Shown here piece by piece: positions 25,440 to 33,878 of a DNA stretch of 64,000 bases. Made by a program: the position numbers and the translations under genes. The notes beneath the pieces are model-generated. The model saw nothing but the letters and a program-made list of their open reading frames with translations, did not search any database and was not told the origin of the DNA. Each line of letters begins with the position of its first letter. The stretch's first letter is position 1. Origin of the DNA: Sphingobacterium multivorum (GTDB lineage: Bacteria > Bacteroidota > Bacteroidia > Sphingobacteriales > Sphingobacteriaceae); assembly GCF_039511225.1 (NCBI RefSeq), contig NZ_CP154261.1, positions 1-64,000 of the forward strand, given 5' to 3'.

Positions 25440-26024
25440 ATGTCATCTCATCACATTGTTCGAGAGAATCAGGAACCTGCATTACTGATTGAAGACCTTT
25501 TCCTCATCGACGAAGAGGGCTTGGGGCAGTTGCTGGAATGGAGCCCCACAATTGTCATTGAGGCGGAAACCATCGATTTATTGGATGCGCGTGGTTATAA
25601 GTTCGATATCGTTTTTACAAAAAACTCCATTAACGATTCACAGGAAAATTTAAAGATCATTTCCTATGATAATGATTTTCTAAAGACGGCTATAGAATAC
25701 CTGATAGCACATCAATACAAAGCGGTGAATATCCTGACTGATCAGCTTGATGTGGCTTATTACCGGCCCTATCTGGAGCAGATTAATATTGTGCTGATCA
25801 CGAAGGGCGTACGCTATTGTTTTGTAACAACGGGCTTCACCAAATGGAAGCCTGCAGGGGAAAGAATCCGAATTGAGGGGCTTGATGCTGATGAAAAAAA
25901 CACGCACGAAGGCTTGATTAAGATCAATGACAATGACAACGAATACGAAATGGAAAAAGACGGCTTATTTGTCCTTAAATTTTCCCATATAAAATACATT
26001 TTAATAGGAGAAAAGATTGCATGA
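25440..26024 (+). CDS. Divergent thiamine-pyrophosphokinase-like protein, probably inactive
   Basis: The N-terminus (SSHHIVRENQEPALLI) and LLEWSPTIVI resemble thiamine pyrophosphokinases of related Sphingobacteriaceae as I remember them. However the GD-x-D motif after the first strand-helix unit, the substrate Asp/Thr region and the R-x-D-H motif expected in an active enzyme are not visible; the equivalent region reads FDIVFTKNSINDSQ and ILTDQLDVAYYRPYL. The 194-residue length is about right for the family. It is embedded in secA-SPOR-M20-this-GNAT and overlaps the GNAT start by 4 nt. A role other than TPP synthesis is likely, or it is a decaying copy. Confidence 0.5.
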   Translation: MSSHHIVRENQEPALLIEDLFLIDEEGLGQLLEWSPTIVIEAETIDLLDARGYKFDIVFTKNSINDSQENLKIISYDNDFLKTAIEYLIAHQYKAVNILTDQLDVAYYRPYLEQINIVLITKGVRYCFVTTGFTKWKPAGERIRIEGLDADEKNTHEGLIKINDNDNEYEMEKDGLFVLKFSHIKYILIGEKIA

Positions 26025-26509
26025 TAACAATAGAATTGGCAGAACAAAGCGATATCAGAAGCATTTCAAATATGGCGCATAGTATTTGGCCTGTTACTTA
26101 TGGAGAGATACTTTCACAGGATCAAATTGACTTTATGCTCGAAAAAAGCTATACCGTTGAGGGACTTGCAGAAAGTATGGTTAATGGCCAATTTTTTTAT
26201 GTTTTGAAAGAAGATGGTATCGGCCAGGGATTTATTGCCTTGAAAACTCTTGAGGATCGTGTACGTATTGAAAAGCTCTATTTGATGCCCAATGTGCAAG
26301 GAAAAGGTTTCGGAAAGGCGCTGATAGACTTCGCTTCAGAAAAAACCATCTTAAAGGGTAAAGGGATTCTTGAATTGAACGTAAATAGAAATAACCCTGC
26401 TTACCATTTCTATTTAAAGCAGGGCTTTGAGGTCATTGAAACGATTGATATTCCTTATTATGATTATGTTCTAAACGATTATGTCATGCAAAAGGAAGTA
26501 AAAGCTTAG
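26021..26509 (+). CDS. GNAT family N-acetyltransferase
   Basis: The 162-residue protein has the GNAT fold: N-terminal MITIELAEQSDIRSISNMA, the beta4 strand segment RIEKLYLMPNVQGKGFGKAL containing the acetyl-CoA-binding Q-x-x-G-x-G/A-type pyrophosphate loop, and LELNVNRNNPAYHFYLKQGFEV with the N-x-x-A-x-x-F-Y motif. The substrate is unknown. The ATG overlaps the preceding stop as ATGA, with an AGGAG-like sequence about 10 nt upstream, rare in this phylum. It converges on the M28 peptidase gene with only 9 nt between stop codons. Confidence 0.88.
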   Translation: MITIELAEQSDIRSISNMAHSIWPVTYGEILSQDQIDFMLEKSYTVEGLAESMVNGQFFYVLKEDGIGQGFIALKTLEDRVRIEKLYLMPNVQGKGFGKALIDFASEKTILKGKGILELNVNRNNPAYHFYLKQGFEVIETIDIPYYDYVLNDYVMQKEVKA

Positions 26510-26522
26510 GCCTGTCGCCTAA
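26506..26522. terminator. Short hairpin spanning both convergent stop codons
   Basis: TTAGGC (26506-26511) and GCCTAA (26517-26522) form a 6-bp stem with a 5-nt loop; the GNAT stop and the M28 peptidase stop both lie in the arms. It is followed by a weak T-run on the plus strand only (TCTTTT). It could be a minimal terminator. Confidence 0.35.
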
Positions 26523-27823
26523 TCTTTTAGTTTTTCGACCCGTGAAGGTGTTTGTTTGCCTGTTACAATTCCCGAGGTGCCTATGGCGATCGCTTCTATA
26601 CTGGAAATGATATTCTGAACATTTAATGTAGACACTTCATCTTTTACGGTATGGTAATATTCATCCTTATCCATTTGGGATGTTGAAAATGAATGCGCAG
26701 GCACACCTTTGGCTGCCAATACCGCATTATCGCTTCGATAAAAGAGATTTTGTTTGGTATATGGATCAGGATAGAATCGGAAATTTGTGTTTTTTAAATT
26801 TTCCTGCATTAATTCACCAAGATTCGACTGATCGTATCCTGTAATATACACTGTATTGGGACCGAATTTGGAATCTTTTCCGATCATTTCCATATTGATC
26901 ATGGCCACGACCTGATCGGCATCGATGTGGTTGGAAAAATATTTTGAGCCATACATGCCCAGTTCTTCTGCCGTAAAAGCGACGAAAATAAGGGTCCTTT
27001 CATTATTATTTTGTTTTTTGTAGTAATCTGCAAGGGTCAGCATTGCGGTCACGCCCGAGGCATCGTCATCTGCGCCATTGGCAATAGAATCTTGGCCTAC
27101 TGCCGGAAGGATGCCAATATGATCGTAATGTCCCGAAAAGATAACGTATTCGTTCGGTTTACTTTTTCCGGGGATGATTCCGGCCACGTTAAATAAGGGG
27201 AAATTTTGAAGTTTCCGTTCAATATGAATTTGAAAAGTTTGGGGTTTCTCCGCTGTTAAAAGGTAGACAATTGATGGTTTTTGCCTGGTGGATTCCTCTA
27301 TAAATTTAGGGGAGTTGAGCATCTGACCGAAACGGACAAAATAGCTTTCAAAGGAAGGATCTACCAATACAAGTGTATTTTCTTTGGCTAGAGAATGTTC
27401 TCTAAATACTTTCGCAAAATCATCGCCCGATTTTATTTCAACAATGTTATGGGTGTTTGTATTGTCCCACTGTAAATTCACGTGATTTCCAAGTGAAATA
27501 ATATGGTCAGCTGGGATCAGCTGCTTATTGATGGTTGCGGATTTGCTTACGGGAGAGATTTTATCCAATTGGAATGTTTGCCTGTAATTTTGTTCTGCGT
27601 AGGGGCTGAGGCCTATTCTCTTCATTTCGGCAGCGATAAAATCTGCAGCTGGTTCGATGTCTTTTGTCAAAGCCGATCTCCCCCGCATATCGTCGGCGGC
27701 TAAGGTATGGAGTATGCGGCTCACATCTTGGCGTTCCTGCTCGGAAATAACTTGCTGTCCATAGCTTACTGCCGAGAGTGCAAGTAAAGATATAGACAGT
27801 ATAATTTTAGGTATTGAATTCAT
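26519..27823 (-). CDS. Exported M28 family metallopeptidase
   Basis: The 434-residue protein has a signal peptide (MNSIPKIILSISLLALSAVSYGQ) and an M28 aminopeptidase domain in the C-terminal half with the zinc ligands visible: FSGHYDHIG, NGADDDASGVTAMLTLADYY, FVAFTAEELGMYGSKYF, INMEMIGKD and a late HSF in the final ligand region. An inserted region (about 100-200) separates the N-terminal cap. It likely trims peptides in the periplasm or outside. It overlaps the small membrane-protein gene upstream by 4 nt. Confidence 0.9.
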   Translation of the reverse strand: MNSIPKIILSISLLALSAVSYGQQVISEQERQDVSRILHTLAADDMRGRSALTKDIEPAADFIAAEMKRIGLSPYAEQNYRQTFQLDKISPVSKSATINKQLIPADHIISLGNHVNLQWDNTNTHNIVEIKSGDDFAKVFREHSLAKENTLVLVDPSFESYFVRFGQMLNSPKFIEESTRQKPSIVYLLTAEKPQTFQIHIERKLQNFPLFNVAGIIPGKSKPNEYVIFSGHYDHIGILPAVGQDSIANGADDDASGVTAMLTLADYYKKQNNNERTLIFVAFTAEELGMYGSKYFSNHIDADQVVAMINMEMIGKDSKFGPNTVYITGYDQSNLGELMQENLKNTNFRFYPDPYTKQNLFYRSDNAVLAAKGVPAHSFSTSQMDKDEYYHTVKDEVSTLNVQNIISSIEAIAIGTSGIVTGKQTPSRVEKLKD

Positions 27824-28014
27824 ATAAAGCTTAGTAAAGTCTGGGTGAAGATAAGGAAAATTCTACAAGCGAATTGTGCAGACAATAAACTTCCTAAAAT
27901 GACCCATTTCAAATGATCCGATGACAGGCAAAACCCATCTAACATTTCTAATGCCGTTATTACACTAAAAAATGAGGCTATTCTTAGCAACATCGACTGA
28001 TTTTGAGCATCCAT
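27820..28014 (-). CDS. Small hydrophobic protein upstream of the M28 peptidase
   Basis: From the ATG at 28014 this encodes 64 residues with two hydrophobic segments (IASFFSVITALEMLDG and WVILGSLLSAQFACRIFLIF). Its stop overlaps the M28 peptidase start codon as ATGA, the signature of a genuine coupled gene. A longer reading frame back to 28194 exists but runs into the divergent rhodanese gene and is not credible. No family recognised. Divergent from the rhodanese with a 56-bp gap. Confidence 0.55.
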   Translation of the reverse strand: MDAQNQSMLLRIASFFSVITALEMLDGFCLSSDHLKWVILGSLLSAQFACRIFLIFTQTLLSFI

Positions 28015-28043
28015 GAAAGCGAACACTTTCGGAAAAAATGTAG

Positions 28044-28051
28044 TATATTTG
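28044..28051 (+). promoter_or_regulatory. -7 promoter box for the rhodanese gene
   Basis: TATATTTG matches TAnnTTTG and lies 19 nt before the ATG at 28071. No clear -33 TTTG is seen at the usual distance. Confidence 0.55.
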
Positions 28052-28070
28052 ACTATTAAATTGTTTGAAA

Positions 28071-28385
28071 ATGAAAGAAGTATCTGTACAAGAATTAAAG
28101 AATAAAATCGATAACAACGAAGATTTTCAGTTGATAGACGTTCGTGAATCCTTTGAGTATGAAGTATCCAATTTAAATGGATTGAATATTCCACTTTCAG
28201 GTATACTGATCGAAGCTGATAAGATTGCGAAAGATAAACCTGTTATCGTACAATGCCGTTCTGGAAAACGTTCTGCACAGGCGATTATGTTATTGGAACA
28301 ACAGGGTTTTGAAAATCTTGCAAATTTAAAAGGCGGAATTTTAGCTTGGAAAGAGGAAATCGATCCAGAGTTAGACGTTTATTAA
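28071..28385 (+). CDS. Single-domain rhodanese-like sulfurtransferase
   Basis: The 104-residue protein is a stand-alone rhodanese domain: FQLIDVRESFEYEVSNL, INIPLSG-type segment and the active-site loop VQCRSGKRSAQA with Cys62. Such proteins carry persulfide sulfur for varied purposes. The ATG at 28071 is preferred to a TTG 6 nt earlier because it gives the usual MKEVSVQEL start. It is followed, with 1-nt gaps, by two small membrane-protein genes, so the three form an operon ending in a terminator. Confidence 0.92.
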   Translation: MKEVSVQELKNKIDNNEDFQLIDVRESFEYEVSNLNGLNIPLSGILIEADKIAKDKPVIVQCRSGKRSAQAIMLLEQQGFENLANLKGGILAWKEEIDPELDVY

Positions 28386-28386
28386 G

Positions 28387-28686
28387 ATGAAAAATTTGGA
28401 GCATCAGACTAAGCAAGCTTTCTTGTTTAGTCTTGCTTTTTATAGCGTAGCTATTTTAGCGCGATTATTTAACCTTGGTATATTCCCCATATTAGGTAGC
28501 CTTTCCATTCTATTGTCTCTCCTATGGGTAATATTGGTTCTACGGGAAATCATGCTTTCGAGGACAATTTCTAACACAGAAAGGATGCTGATGGCTTTGA
28601 CAATTGTTTTATTAAACATTGTTGGTGGAGCATTCTATTTCTTTGGCGGATGGAGACAGCGGGTATTGGGATTAATAAAAAAGTGA
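28387..28686 (+). CDS. Small membrane protein (rhodanese operon)
   Basis: The 99-residue protein has three hydrophobic segments (about 12-30, 36-54 and 68-88) and a short basic tail. It starts one nucleotide after the rhodanese stop and ends one nucleotide before the next gene, so the three are certainly co-transcribed. I recognise no family; resemblance is limited to small GldL- or YeeE-unlike membrane proteins of Bacteroidota. Function unknown. Confidence 0.7.
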   Translation: MKNLEHQTKQAFLFSLAFYSVAILARLFNLGIFPILGSLSILLSLLWVILVLREIMLSRTISNTERMLMALTIVLLNIVGGAFYFFGGWRQRVLGLIKK

Positions 28687-28687
28687 T

Positions 28688-28918
28688 ATGTTAAAGTATT
28701 TTTTTCTAAATATAGTGTTGAGTTTGGCTATTGTATTTTTAGTTTACAGTGGTTTTGAAGGGTATAAGGCCGGCAACATGCTGGTAACGGGATTATCCAT
28801 CGCCTTTCTGGTGGTTTTGATCTATCTCCGTGTTGTTTTAAGCAAGCGGGTTCGATCACTTATTCAGGAAAAAGAAAGCGGTAAACAACAACCTACTACA
28901 AAACAAAAGAAGAAGTAA
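28688..28918 (+). CDS. Small membrane protein with basic tail (rhodanese operon)
   Basis: The 76-residue protein has two hydrophobic helices (about 3-20 and 30-50) and a C-terminal cytosolic tail rich in Lys and Gln (QQPTTKQKKK). It is the last gene of the operon rhodanese-99 aa-76 aa and is directly followed by a terminator. No family recognised; a role as a membrane accessory of the rhodanese is possible but not evidenced. Confidence 0.65.
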   Translation: MLKYFFLNIVLSLAIVFLVYSGFEGYKAGNMLVTGLSIAFLVVLIYLRVVLSKRVRSLIQEKESGKQQPTTKQKKK

Positions 28919-28920
28919 TA

Positions 28921-28950
28921 AAAAAAGCCTGCTTTAAGCAGGCTTTTTTT
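28921..28950. terminator. Bidirectional terminator between the rhodanese operon and gcvT
   Basis: AAAGCCTGCTT pairs with AAGCAGGCTTT with an A-tract on one side and a T-tract on the other, so it serves both convergent operons. The gcvT stop codon follows at once. Confidence 0.9.
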
Positions 28951-28951
28951 A

Positions 28952-30034
28952 TTACTTCACAAATGGTGGTTTTGTTACTTTTGCTTTTATTTTTTGATTA
29001 CGGATCAGAATGAAGATCTCGGTGCCGTCTTTTGAAAAGGCTGTGTCCACATAACCTAAACCGATTGATTTTTTCAATGTTGGTGATTGCGTACCTGAAG
29101 TCACACGTCCAATTACATTTCCATCAGCATCAACAATTTCGTAATCATGACGAGGAATGCCTCTGTCAATCATTTCGAAACCAACGAGCTTTTTCTTTAG
29201 ACCAGCTTCTTTTTCCGCTTTAAGCGCCGCAGAATTCACAAAGTCTTTTGTAAACTTCGTTACCCAGCCTAAACCGCCTTCTAAAGGAGAAGTATTATCG
29301 TCGATGTCATTTCCGTATAGGCAGAAACCCATTTCTAGACGTAAAGTATCACGGGCACCTAAACCAATAGGTTTGATTCCATAAGCTTTACCGGCTTCGA
29401 AAATAGCATCCCATACTTTTTGGGCATCTTCATTGGCCACATAGATTTCAAAACCTCCAGCTCCCGTATATCCTGTTGCAGAAACCAACACATTCTCTAC
29501 GCCCGCAAATGTACCTTTTGCAAAGGTATAGTATTCCATTGGAGCTAATTCGATGTCGGTAAGCGATTGAAGTGCATCTGCAGCCTTAGGACCTTGTACC
29601 GCGAATAAGGAGGTTTGATCAGAGATATTCTTCATCTCCACACCAGCTGTATTGTATTTGGAGATCCAGTTCCAGTCTTTCTCAATATTTGACGCATTCA
29701 CAACCAAAAAATATGTCTTATCGTCTATACGGTATGTTAGGAAGTCATCAACTACACCGCCAGTTTCATTGGGGATATAAGCATATTGAACTTTGCCATC
29801 GTATAATTTTGACACATCATTGGAAGAGATTTTTTGAAGTAGATCCAGGGCTTTTTCCCCTTTTAGGATGAATTCACCCATGTGGCTTACATCAAAAACT
29901 CCTACACCTGTGCGAACTGTTTCGTGCTCATCATTGATGCCTGTGTATTGTACGGGCATGTTGAAGCCTGCAAAGGGAACCATTTTTGCTCCTAAAGCAA
30001 TGTGCGTCTCCGAAAGGGCAGTATTTTTTAACAT
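28952..30034 (-). CDS. gcvT: Glycine cleavage system aminomethyltransferase (T protein)
   Basis: GcvT transfers the methylene of the lipoyl-bound aminomethyl group from H protein to tetrahydrofolate, releasing ammonia. The 360-residue protein is normal length, with [32 protein letters not shown], the folate-binding [14 protein letters not shown] and [20 protein letters not shown] segment, and RDTLRLE-type signature. It stands alone here; gcvP lies at 46362, and gcvH is not in the window. A -7 box TAAATTTG is placed 23 nt upstream of the start. Confidence 0.96.
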   Translation of the reverse strand: MLKNTALSETHIALGAKMVPFAGFNMPVQYTGINDEHETVRTGVGVFDVSHMGEFILKGEKALDLLQKISSNDVSKLYDGKVQYAYIPNETGGVVDDFLTYRIDDKTYFLVVNASNIEKDWNWISKYNTAGVEMKNISDQTSLFAVQGPKAADALQSLTDIELAPMEYYTFAKGTFAGVENVLVSATGYTGAGGFEIYVANEDAQKVWDAIFEAGKAYGIKPIGLGARDTLRLEMGFCLYGNDIDDNTSPLEGGLGWVTKFTKDFVNSAALKAEKEAGLKKKLVGFEMIDRGIPRHDYEIVDADGNVIGRVTSGTQSPTLKKSIGLGYVDTAFSKDGTEIFILIRNQKIKAKVTKPPFVK

Positions 30035-30057
30035 AAAAATTAAGTTTTAATCAGCTA

Positions 30058-30065
30058 CAAATTTA
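30058..30065 (-). promoter_or_regulatory. -7 promoter box for gcvT
   Basis: Minus-strand TAAATTTG matches TAnnTTTG exactly and lies 23 nt upstream of the gcvT start codon. Confidence 0.5.
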
Positions 30066-30114
30066 ATAAAATATACGTGATTCCTCACTGTGAATCCATT
30101 TTAGAACAATCGAT

Positions 30115-30933
30115 TTAATTGCTTACCCGGAGCGAATAGATGGTCATATGATCATCTTCGCTATCGGTATCTTCACATAGTAGGAAAATTAGGCCATGGG
30201 CAGTTTCCTCTTTCAATGTGATTCCTTCAAATTTATGCTTTTCGGGAATTTCGAATGTCTCGGGTTTGCCGGAAAGATCGGAAGGTATTTTTCCAAGGAG
30301 GGAACCACTGATCTCTCCATCCAGATAAGTCGATTTTGCATTTTCGGCGGTAGCAATAAAATAGATTTCATTTCCAACCAGGGTCGCATCTGAGAAACCT
30401 GTCGATATGCCATTGAGCTTGGGTAGTTCAATCGGGATACAGCGGGATTGTTCGGCAGCAAGCGGATGATACTCTAAAATGGCATTTATGCCTTTAGGGC
30501 CATTTCCCCGGTTAAAAAATAAGATCTTATCTTTTAAATGAACTACGCCTTCAATATTGAAGTCTTCTTTGGAAATATTGAATTTTTCCATTAAGGAAGA
30601 ATAGATGTTACTGTAGTCTTCCTGAAGGACTGTTTTGCCGTCCCAAATAAAACGAGTGTTTCTGTTTGGGGTAGAACCAGAACCATAGAGATAATAGCGG
30701 CTTCCATCGAAAGTGATCGATTCCAAATCCATTTTAGCTGCTTTAGCCCTATTTTCCATTGGATCAGACTGCCGTAGTGCCGTTTTTGACAACTTTTGGT
30801 CTGTGATACTATAGCTGTAGATATAATTGCTATTGTCAGAAACGATATGGATTTGCCTATCCTGATAGACAATACCAGAAGCTGCGGTAATACCGGATAT
30901 GCTGATAAAGGCTTCGAGAATCAATTTTAACAT
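30115..30933 (-). CDS. Beta-propeller-like protein of unknown function (DUF6929 type)
   Basis: The 272-residue protein consists of short repeating beta-rich segments (for example GIVYQDRQIHIVSDNSNYIYSY, LESITFDGSRYYLYGSG and EGVVHLKDKILFFNRGNG) compatible with a propeller fold. I recall such proteins being filed as DUF6929 in Bacteroidota, but I would not assign a function. A weak N-terminal hydrophobic stretch might be a signal. It starts 7 nt inside the end of truC, so it is co-transcribed with it. Confidence 0.65.
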   Translation of the reverse strand: MLKLILEAFISISGITAASGIVYQDRQIHIVSDNSNYIYSYSITDQKLSKTALRQSDPMENRAKAAKMDLESITFDGSRYYLYGSGSTPNRNTRFIWDGKTVLQEDYSNIYSSLMEKFNISKEDFNIEGVVHLKDKILFFNRGNGPKGINAILEYHPLAAEQSRCIPIELPKLNGISTGFSDATLVGNEIYFIATAENAKSTYLDGEISGSLLGKIPSDLSGKPETFEIPEKHKFEGITLKEETAHGLIFLLCEDTDSEDDHMTIYSLRVSN

Positions 30934-31619
30934 ATCGCGTTGAGGTTTAATATTTCCAATACCCGGATGAAATCGGGTTGTAGGGGCGCTTTGATATGAA
31001 CGTCTTCGCCCGATAAAGGATGTTTAAAGGTCAGCTCCGAGGCATGCAATAGCATGGTATCCATTTGGTAGGCTTCTTTCCAGAACTTGTTTTGTTTATT
31101 GCATCCATGCGGGCGATCGCCGATAATGGGATGAAAGATATGCGCAAAATGGCGACGTAACTGATGCATACGACCTGTAATTGGGTTGGCTTCGACGAGA
31201 CTGTATCGTGCTGTCGGAAATTTTCCGAAGGGAACGGCCAACTCGCCTTGAGCAAGTAAGCGAAAAGATGTTTGTGCTTCCTGAACGGTGCCATCGTCCC
31301 TTTTTAAGGGATAGTCAATCAGGCCTTCTGCTGGCGCGAAGCCCCTCAGAACAGCGAGGTATTTTTTGTTGATCTTACGCTCCTGAAAACTTTTTTGTAA
31401 GTATTGGTCCGTCTCCTTATTTAATGAAAATAACAGAATGCCTCCGGTCTTCCGGTCCAAACGATGTGCGGGATAAACGGTTTTTCCTAATTGGTCCCGA
31501 AGGAGCTGTAGGGCAAACGCTGAAGCATCGCGCGCAATAGCAGATCGGTGCACCAATAGTCCATGTGGTTTATTGATTGCAACGATGGATTCGTCTTGAT
31601 AAAGTATTTCTAAAGGCAT
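30927..31619 (-). CDS. truC: RluA-family tRNA pseudouridine synthase (TruC-like)
   Basis: The 230-residue single-domain enzyme has the family motif HRLDRKTGG with the catalytic Asp, an early NKPHGLLVHRS, KKYLAVLRG and GRMHQLRRHFAHI. The short size without an S4 domain points to TruC, which isomerises U65 of tRNA-Ile and tRNA-Asp, but related RluA-type substrates cannot be excluded. Downstream it overlaps the propeller-like gene by 7 nt and upstream it is 1 nt from a DUF4359-like gene. Confidence 0.85.
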   Translation of the reverse strand: MPLEILYQDESIVAINKPHGLLVHRSAIARDASAFALQLLRDQLGKTVYPAHRLDRKTGGILLFSLNKETDQYLQKSFQERKINKKYLAVLRGFAPAEGLIDYPLKRDDGTVQEAQTSFRLLAQGELAVPFGKFPTARYSLVEANPITGRMHQLRRHFAHIFHPIIGDRPHGCNKQNKFWKEAYQMDTMLLHASELTFKHPLSGEDVHIKAPLQPDFIRVLEILNLNAIC

Positions 31620-31620
31620 G

Positions 31621-31989
31621 TTAAATCTTTTTCAATGCAGCAATAATTTCGTCGGCCTTTTCATCAATTTTTGGGCTCAGCCAGATGTATTTAAAAGCTC
31701 CGCCACCGATAATCTGTTCTGTACCCTGCCATTTTATTTTGGTTAGCGAAAACAAATAGTAGTTGTCGACCACAACGGAACTTTGGATAAATTTATCGAC
31801 GATGTCATTTCCGAAGAGCTGCATCCCCAATCCGAAAAACTCTTGATCTTTCGCATGAAGCTGGCTTTTCAATAGCTGTTCAGCTTTCGCGCGTACAACC
31901 TTTTCGTGTTCCTCTTTGCTTGGGTTAGTCAAAATTGCGGCCAGCATGATGACGATCAAAATCAGTGAAAATATTCTTTTTTTGCTCAT
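31621..31989 (-). CDS. DUF4359-like small exported or membrane-anchored protein
   Basis: The 122-residue product has an N-terminal anchor (MSKKRIFSLILIVIMLAAI) followed by TNPSKEEHEKVV and a conserved-looking body with VVVDNYYLFSLTKI. The TNPS element after the membrane segment is typical of DUF4359 proteins as I remember them. Function is unknown. It is 1 nt upstream of truC on the same strand. Confidence 0.65.
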   Translation of the reverse strand: MSKKRIFSLILIVIMLAAILTNPSKEEHEKVVRAKAEQLLKSQLHAKDQEFFGLGMQLFGNDIVDKFIQSSVVVDNYYLFSLTKIKWQGTEQIIGGGAFKYIWLSPKIDEKADEIIAALKKI

Positions 31990-32129
31990 TTTAAATTTGA
32001 GATTAAGTTCTGGATGTCATAACACGATGACTATCGCGATCAAAATTATTAAATAGATATTAGATATGGGCAACTGTTTTAAGAGAAATGCGAAGGATTC
32101 TGCCCTATAGGTGAAGCAAGGAGGTTTAT

Positions 32130-32627
32130 TTAGAATCCGAGGGTATTCAATAGCGAGAATGCCCAAGAGAACAACGTCCAGATAAGATAAAATGTAACAC
32201 CGATGAATAAGAAGAAGACCGTTAGAATACTGATGATTATACCGATACCCGAGCCTGAATGCTTGCCTTCGTAGTAATGTTGTCGTAATAATTTGATGTT
32301 CTTTTCATTGGCCTTGCTAAAAAAATCAAAAAAGTTTCCGAGGAAAGGAATGCTACCCAAAACAGCATCAATCGAGATATTGAGTAACATGCGTATGACT
32401 AATTTTGGACTGGCGCCGTTACGCCACATGGCTATGACAAGAACCAGAGAGGTTCCGAAGCCCGCTATCGCGCCACCTAAGGGGATGAGATTCAAGACTG
32501 GATCAAGTCCGAAGCGAAAGTTTCCAATCTTGAATTGATTATCCATTAACCAAGATATTCGGTCAATCCAACCGAAATCTTGGTCAATTTGTTTTAATTT
32601 ATCTGCTGGAGTTTTTTCCCTATGCAT
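32130..32627 (-). CDS. DUF4112 family membrane protein
   Basis: The 165-residue protein shows the DUF4112 block: SWLMDNQFKIGNFRFGLDPVLNLIPLGGAIAG, then a segment of membrane helices and GSIPFLGNFFDFFSKANEKNIKLL, with a final long hydrophobic helix pair. The function is not established. It lies 2 nt downstream of the SIMPL gene, so the two are in one unit. The 140-nt gap below it contains no feature. Confidence 0.8.
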   Translation of the reverse strand: MHREKTPADKLKQIDQDFGWIDRISWLMDNQFKIGNFRFGLDPVLNLIPLGGAIAGFGTSLVLVIAMWRNGASPKLVIRMLLNISIDAVLGSIPFLGNFFDFFSKANEKNIKLLRQHYYEGKHSGSGIGIIISILTVFFLFIGVTFYLIWTLFSWAFSLLNTLGF

Positions 32628-32629
32628 GA

Positions 32630-33346
32630 TTACAATAACTCAAATGAAGCGCTGATTTCACTCGTAACTTTCATCGGTCTGATATTTAAATCTAACCCAC
32701 TGTCACCAGCGCTGTCTGCTGCTTCGGCCATAGCACCTTTATACATGGCATTACGCATCATCGGTTGTACGCCAAATATAATTTGTTGTGGTGTTTCAGA
32801 TAATACGATCGCTTTACCAATTTTTTGGCCTGCGGCTTCTGCCAAAATTTGAGCATTGACTTTTGCATCCAATACCGCCTTGGTTTTTAAACTTTTTTCC
32901 AACTCCTTTTTCTTTGAATAATCATATTCGCTAATATAGGTGCTTTGGATACCGGCTTTGTCAACACCGTCTAATAGTTGGCCCAAATTGTTCAAGTTGG
33001 TTACCTTAATACGGTATTGTCTGGAGAGCAAGATATCGGTGTCTTTTTTCTTTTTATCCGGAACATTATAGCTCCAGATATTCTGGATGGTAAAATCTTC
33101 TTTTTTTACACCCGCTTTTGTCGCCGAATCGAACAGATCTTTTTCTAGCTTTTCTATTGCGGCCTTTTTCTTCGTGTTACCGTTCTCATAAAACTCTTTT
33201 AGGGTAACATCAATATAGATAATATCTGGTGTTACTTCTTCTTCTGCACGGCCTACCGTAGATACAAATTCTTTATTAACCATTTGTTGCGCGTTTACTT
33301 GGGTCATCAAACCTAAAAAGGCTAGTCCTAATAGTATTTTTTTCAT
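32630..33346 (-). CDS. SIMPL-domain (DUF541) secreted protein
   Basis: The 238-residue protein has a signal peptide (MKKILLGLAFLGLMTQVNAQ), followed by VSTVGRAEEEVTPDIIYIDVTL and LSRQYRIKVTNLNNLGQLLDGVDKAGI, which are SIMPL-domain landmarks (periplasmic, oxidative-stress related in some bacteria such as E. coli YggE). Length is normal. It starts the minus-strand pair SIMPL-DUF4112. No -7 box was found upstream. Confidence 0.88.
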   Translation of the reverse strand: MKKILLGLAFLGLMTQVNAQQMVNKEFVSTVGRAEEEVTPDIIYIDVTLKEFYENGNTKKKAAIEKLEKDLFDSATKAGVKKEDFTIQNIWSYNVPDKKKKDTDILLSRQYRIKVTNLNNLGQLLDGVDKAGIQSTYISEYDYSKKKELEKSLKTKAVLDAKVNAQILAEAAGQKIGKAIVLSETPQQIIFGVQPMMRNAMYKGAMAEAADSAGDSGLDLNIRPMKVTSEISASFELL

Positions 33347-33508
33347 ATTTTTCGTCTTTAACTTTTTATAATAATACGATTGCCATTATCGCATTGCTAC
33401 AAGATTGGAGCCAAAGTTTATGAAAAAGTTTAACGGATAAAAAAAATAAAAAGGTTAAGATTTTTGATTTTATTTCTCTACCTTTAGGGAAATTAATAAT
33501 ATAGTGCC

Positions 33509-33700
33509 ATGCAAGAAGGTAAAGTAAAATTCTTTAATGAGACCAAAGGTTTCGGTTTCATCATCCCTAACTCAGGCGAGAGCGAAATTTTTGTTCACGT
33601 TTCTGGATTAGTAGACAAAGTTCGTGAGAATGACAATGTATCTTACGAAGTTGAACAAGGCCGTAAAGGTCTTAATGCGGTAAATGTAAGAGTTATCTAA
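33509..33700 (+). CDS. Cold-shock protein (CspA family)
   Basis: The 63-residue single cold-shock domain has both RNA-binding motifs: KGFGFI (RNP1) and IFVHVS (RNP2). It binds single-stranded RNA and DNA and melts mRNA structure. The neighbours do not inform its role. TACCTTTA at 33479-33486 is a one-off match to the -7 box, 22 nt before the ATG. A terminator follows. Confidence 0.96.
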   Translation: MQEGKVKFFNETKGFGFIIPNSGESEIFVHVSGLVDKVRENDNVSYEVEQGRKGLNAVNVRVI

Positions 33701-33725
33701 TTAGATTCAAGATATATTTATTGTG

Positions 33726-33756
33726 AAAAGGCCTATGCGAACAGCATGGGCTTTTT
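33726..33756 (+). terminator. Terminator after the cold-shock gene
   Basis: AAAAGGCCTATGC pairs with GCATGGGCTTTTTT (two G-U pairs) around a 5-nt loop, ending in a T-run. Confidence 0.75.
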
Positions 33757-33878
33757 TATTTTATGGGAAATCTGAGCCCTTAGAAACAGGATATTCTACC
33801 ACAGGGACTGTTTACTTTGCTTCAGTAAATAATTTGGACTGATAATTGCAATAGGGTATTTAAAAATAGTTAGTGAAG

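Noticed and set aside
28014..28194. Extension of the minus-strand frame at 27820-28014 back to 28194
   Set aside because: It overlaps the rhodanese gene on the other strand and carries no conserved sequence. Only the 64-residue part from 28014 is kept.
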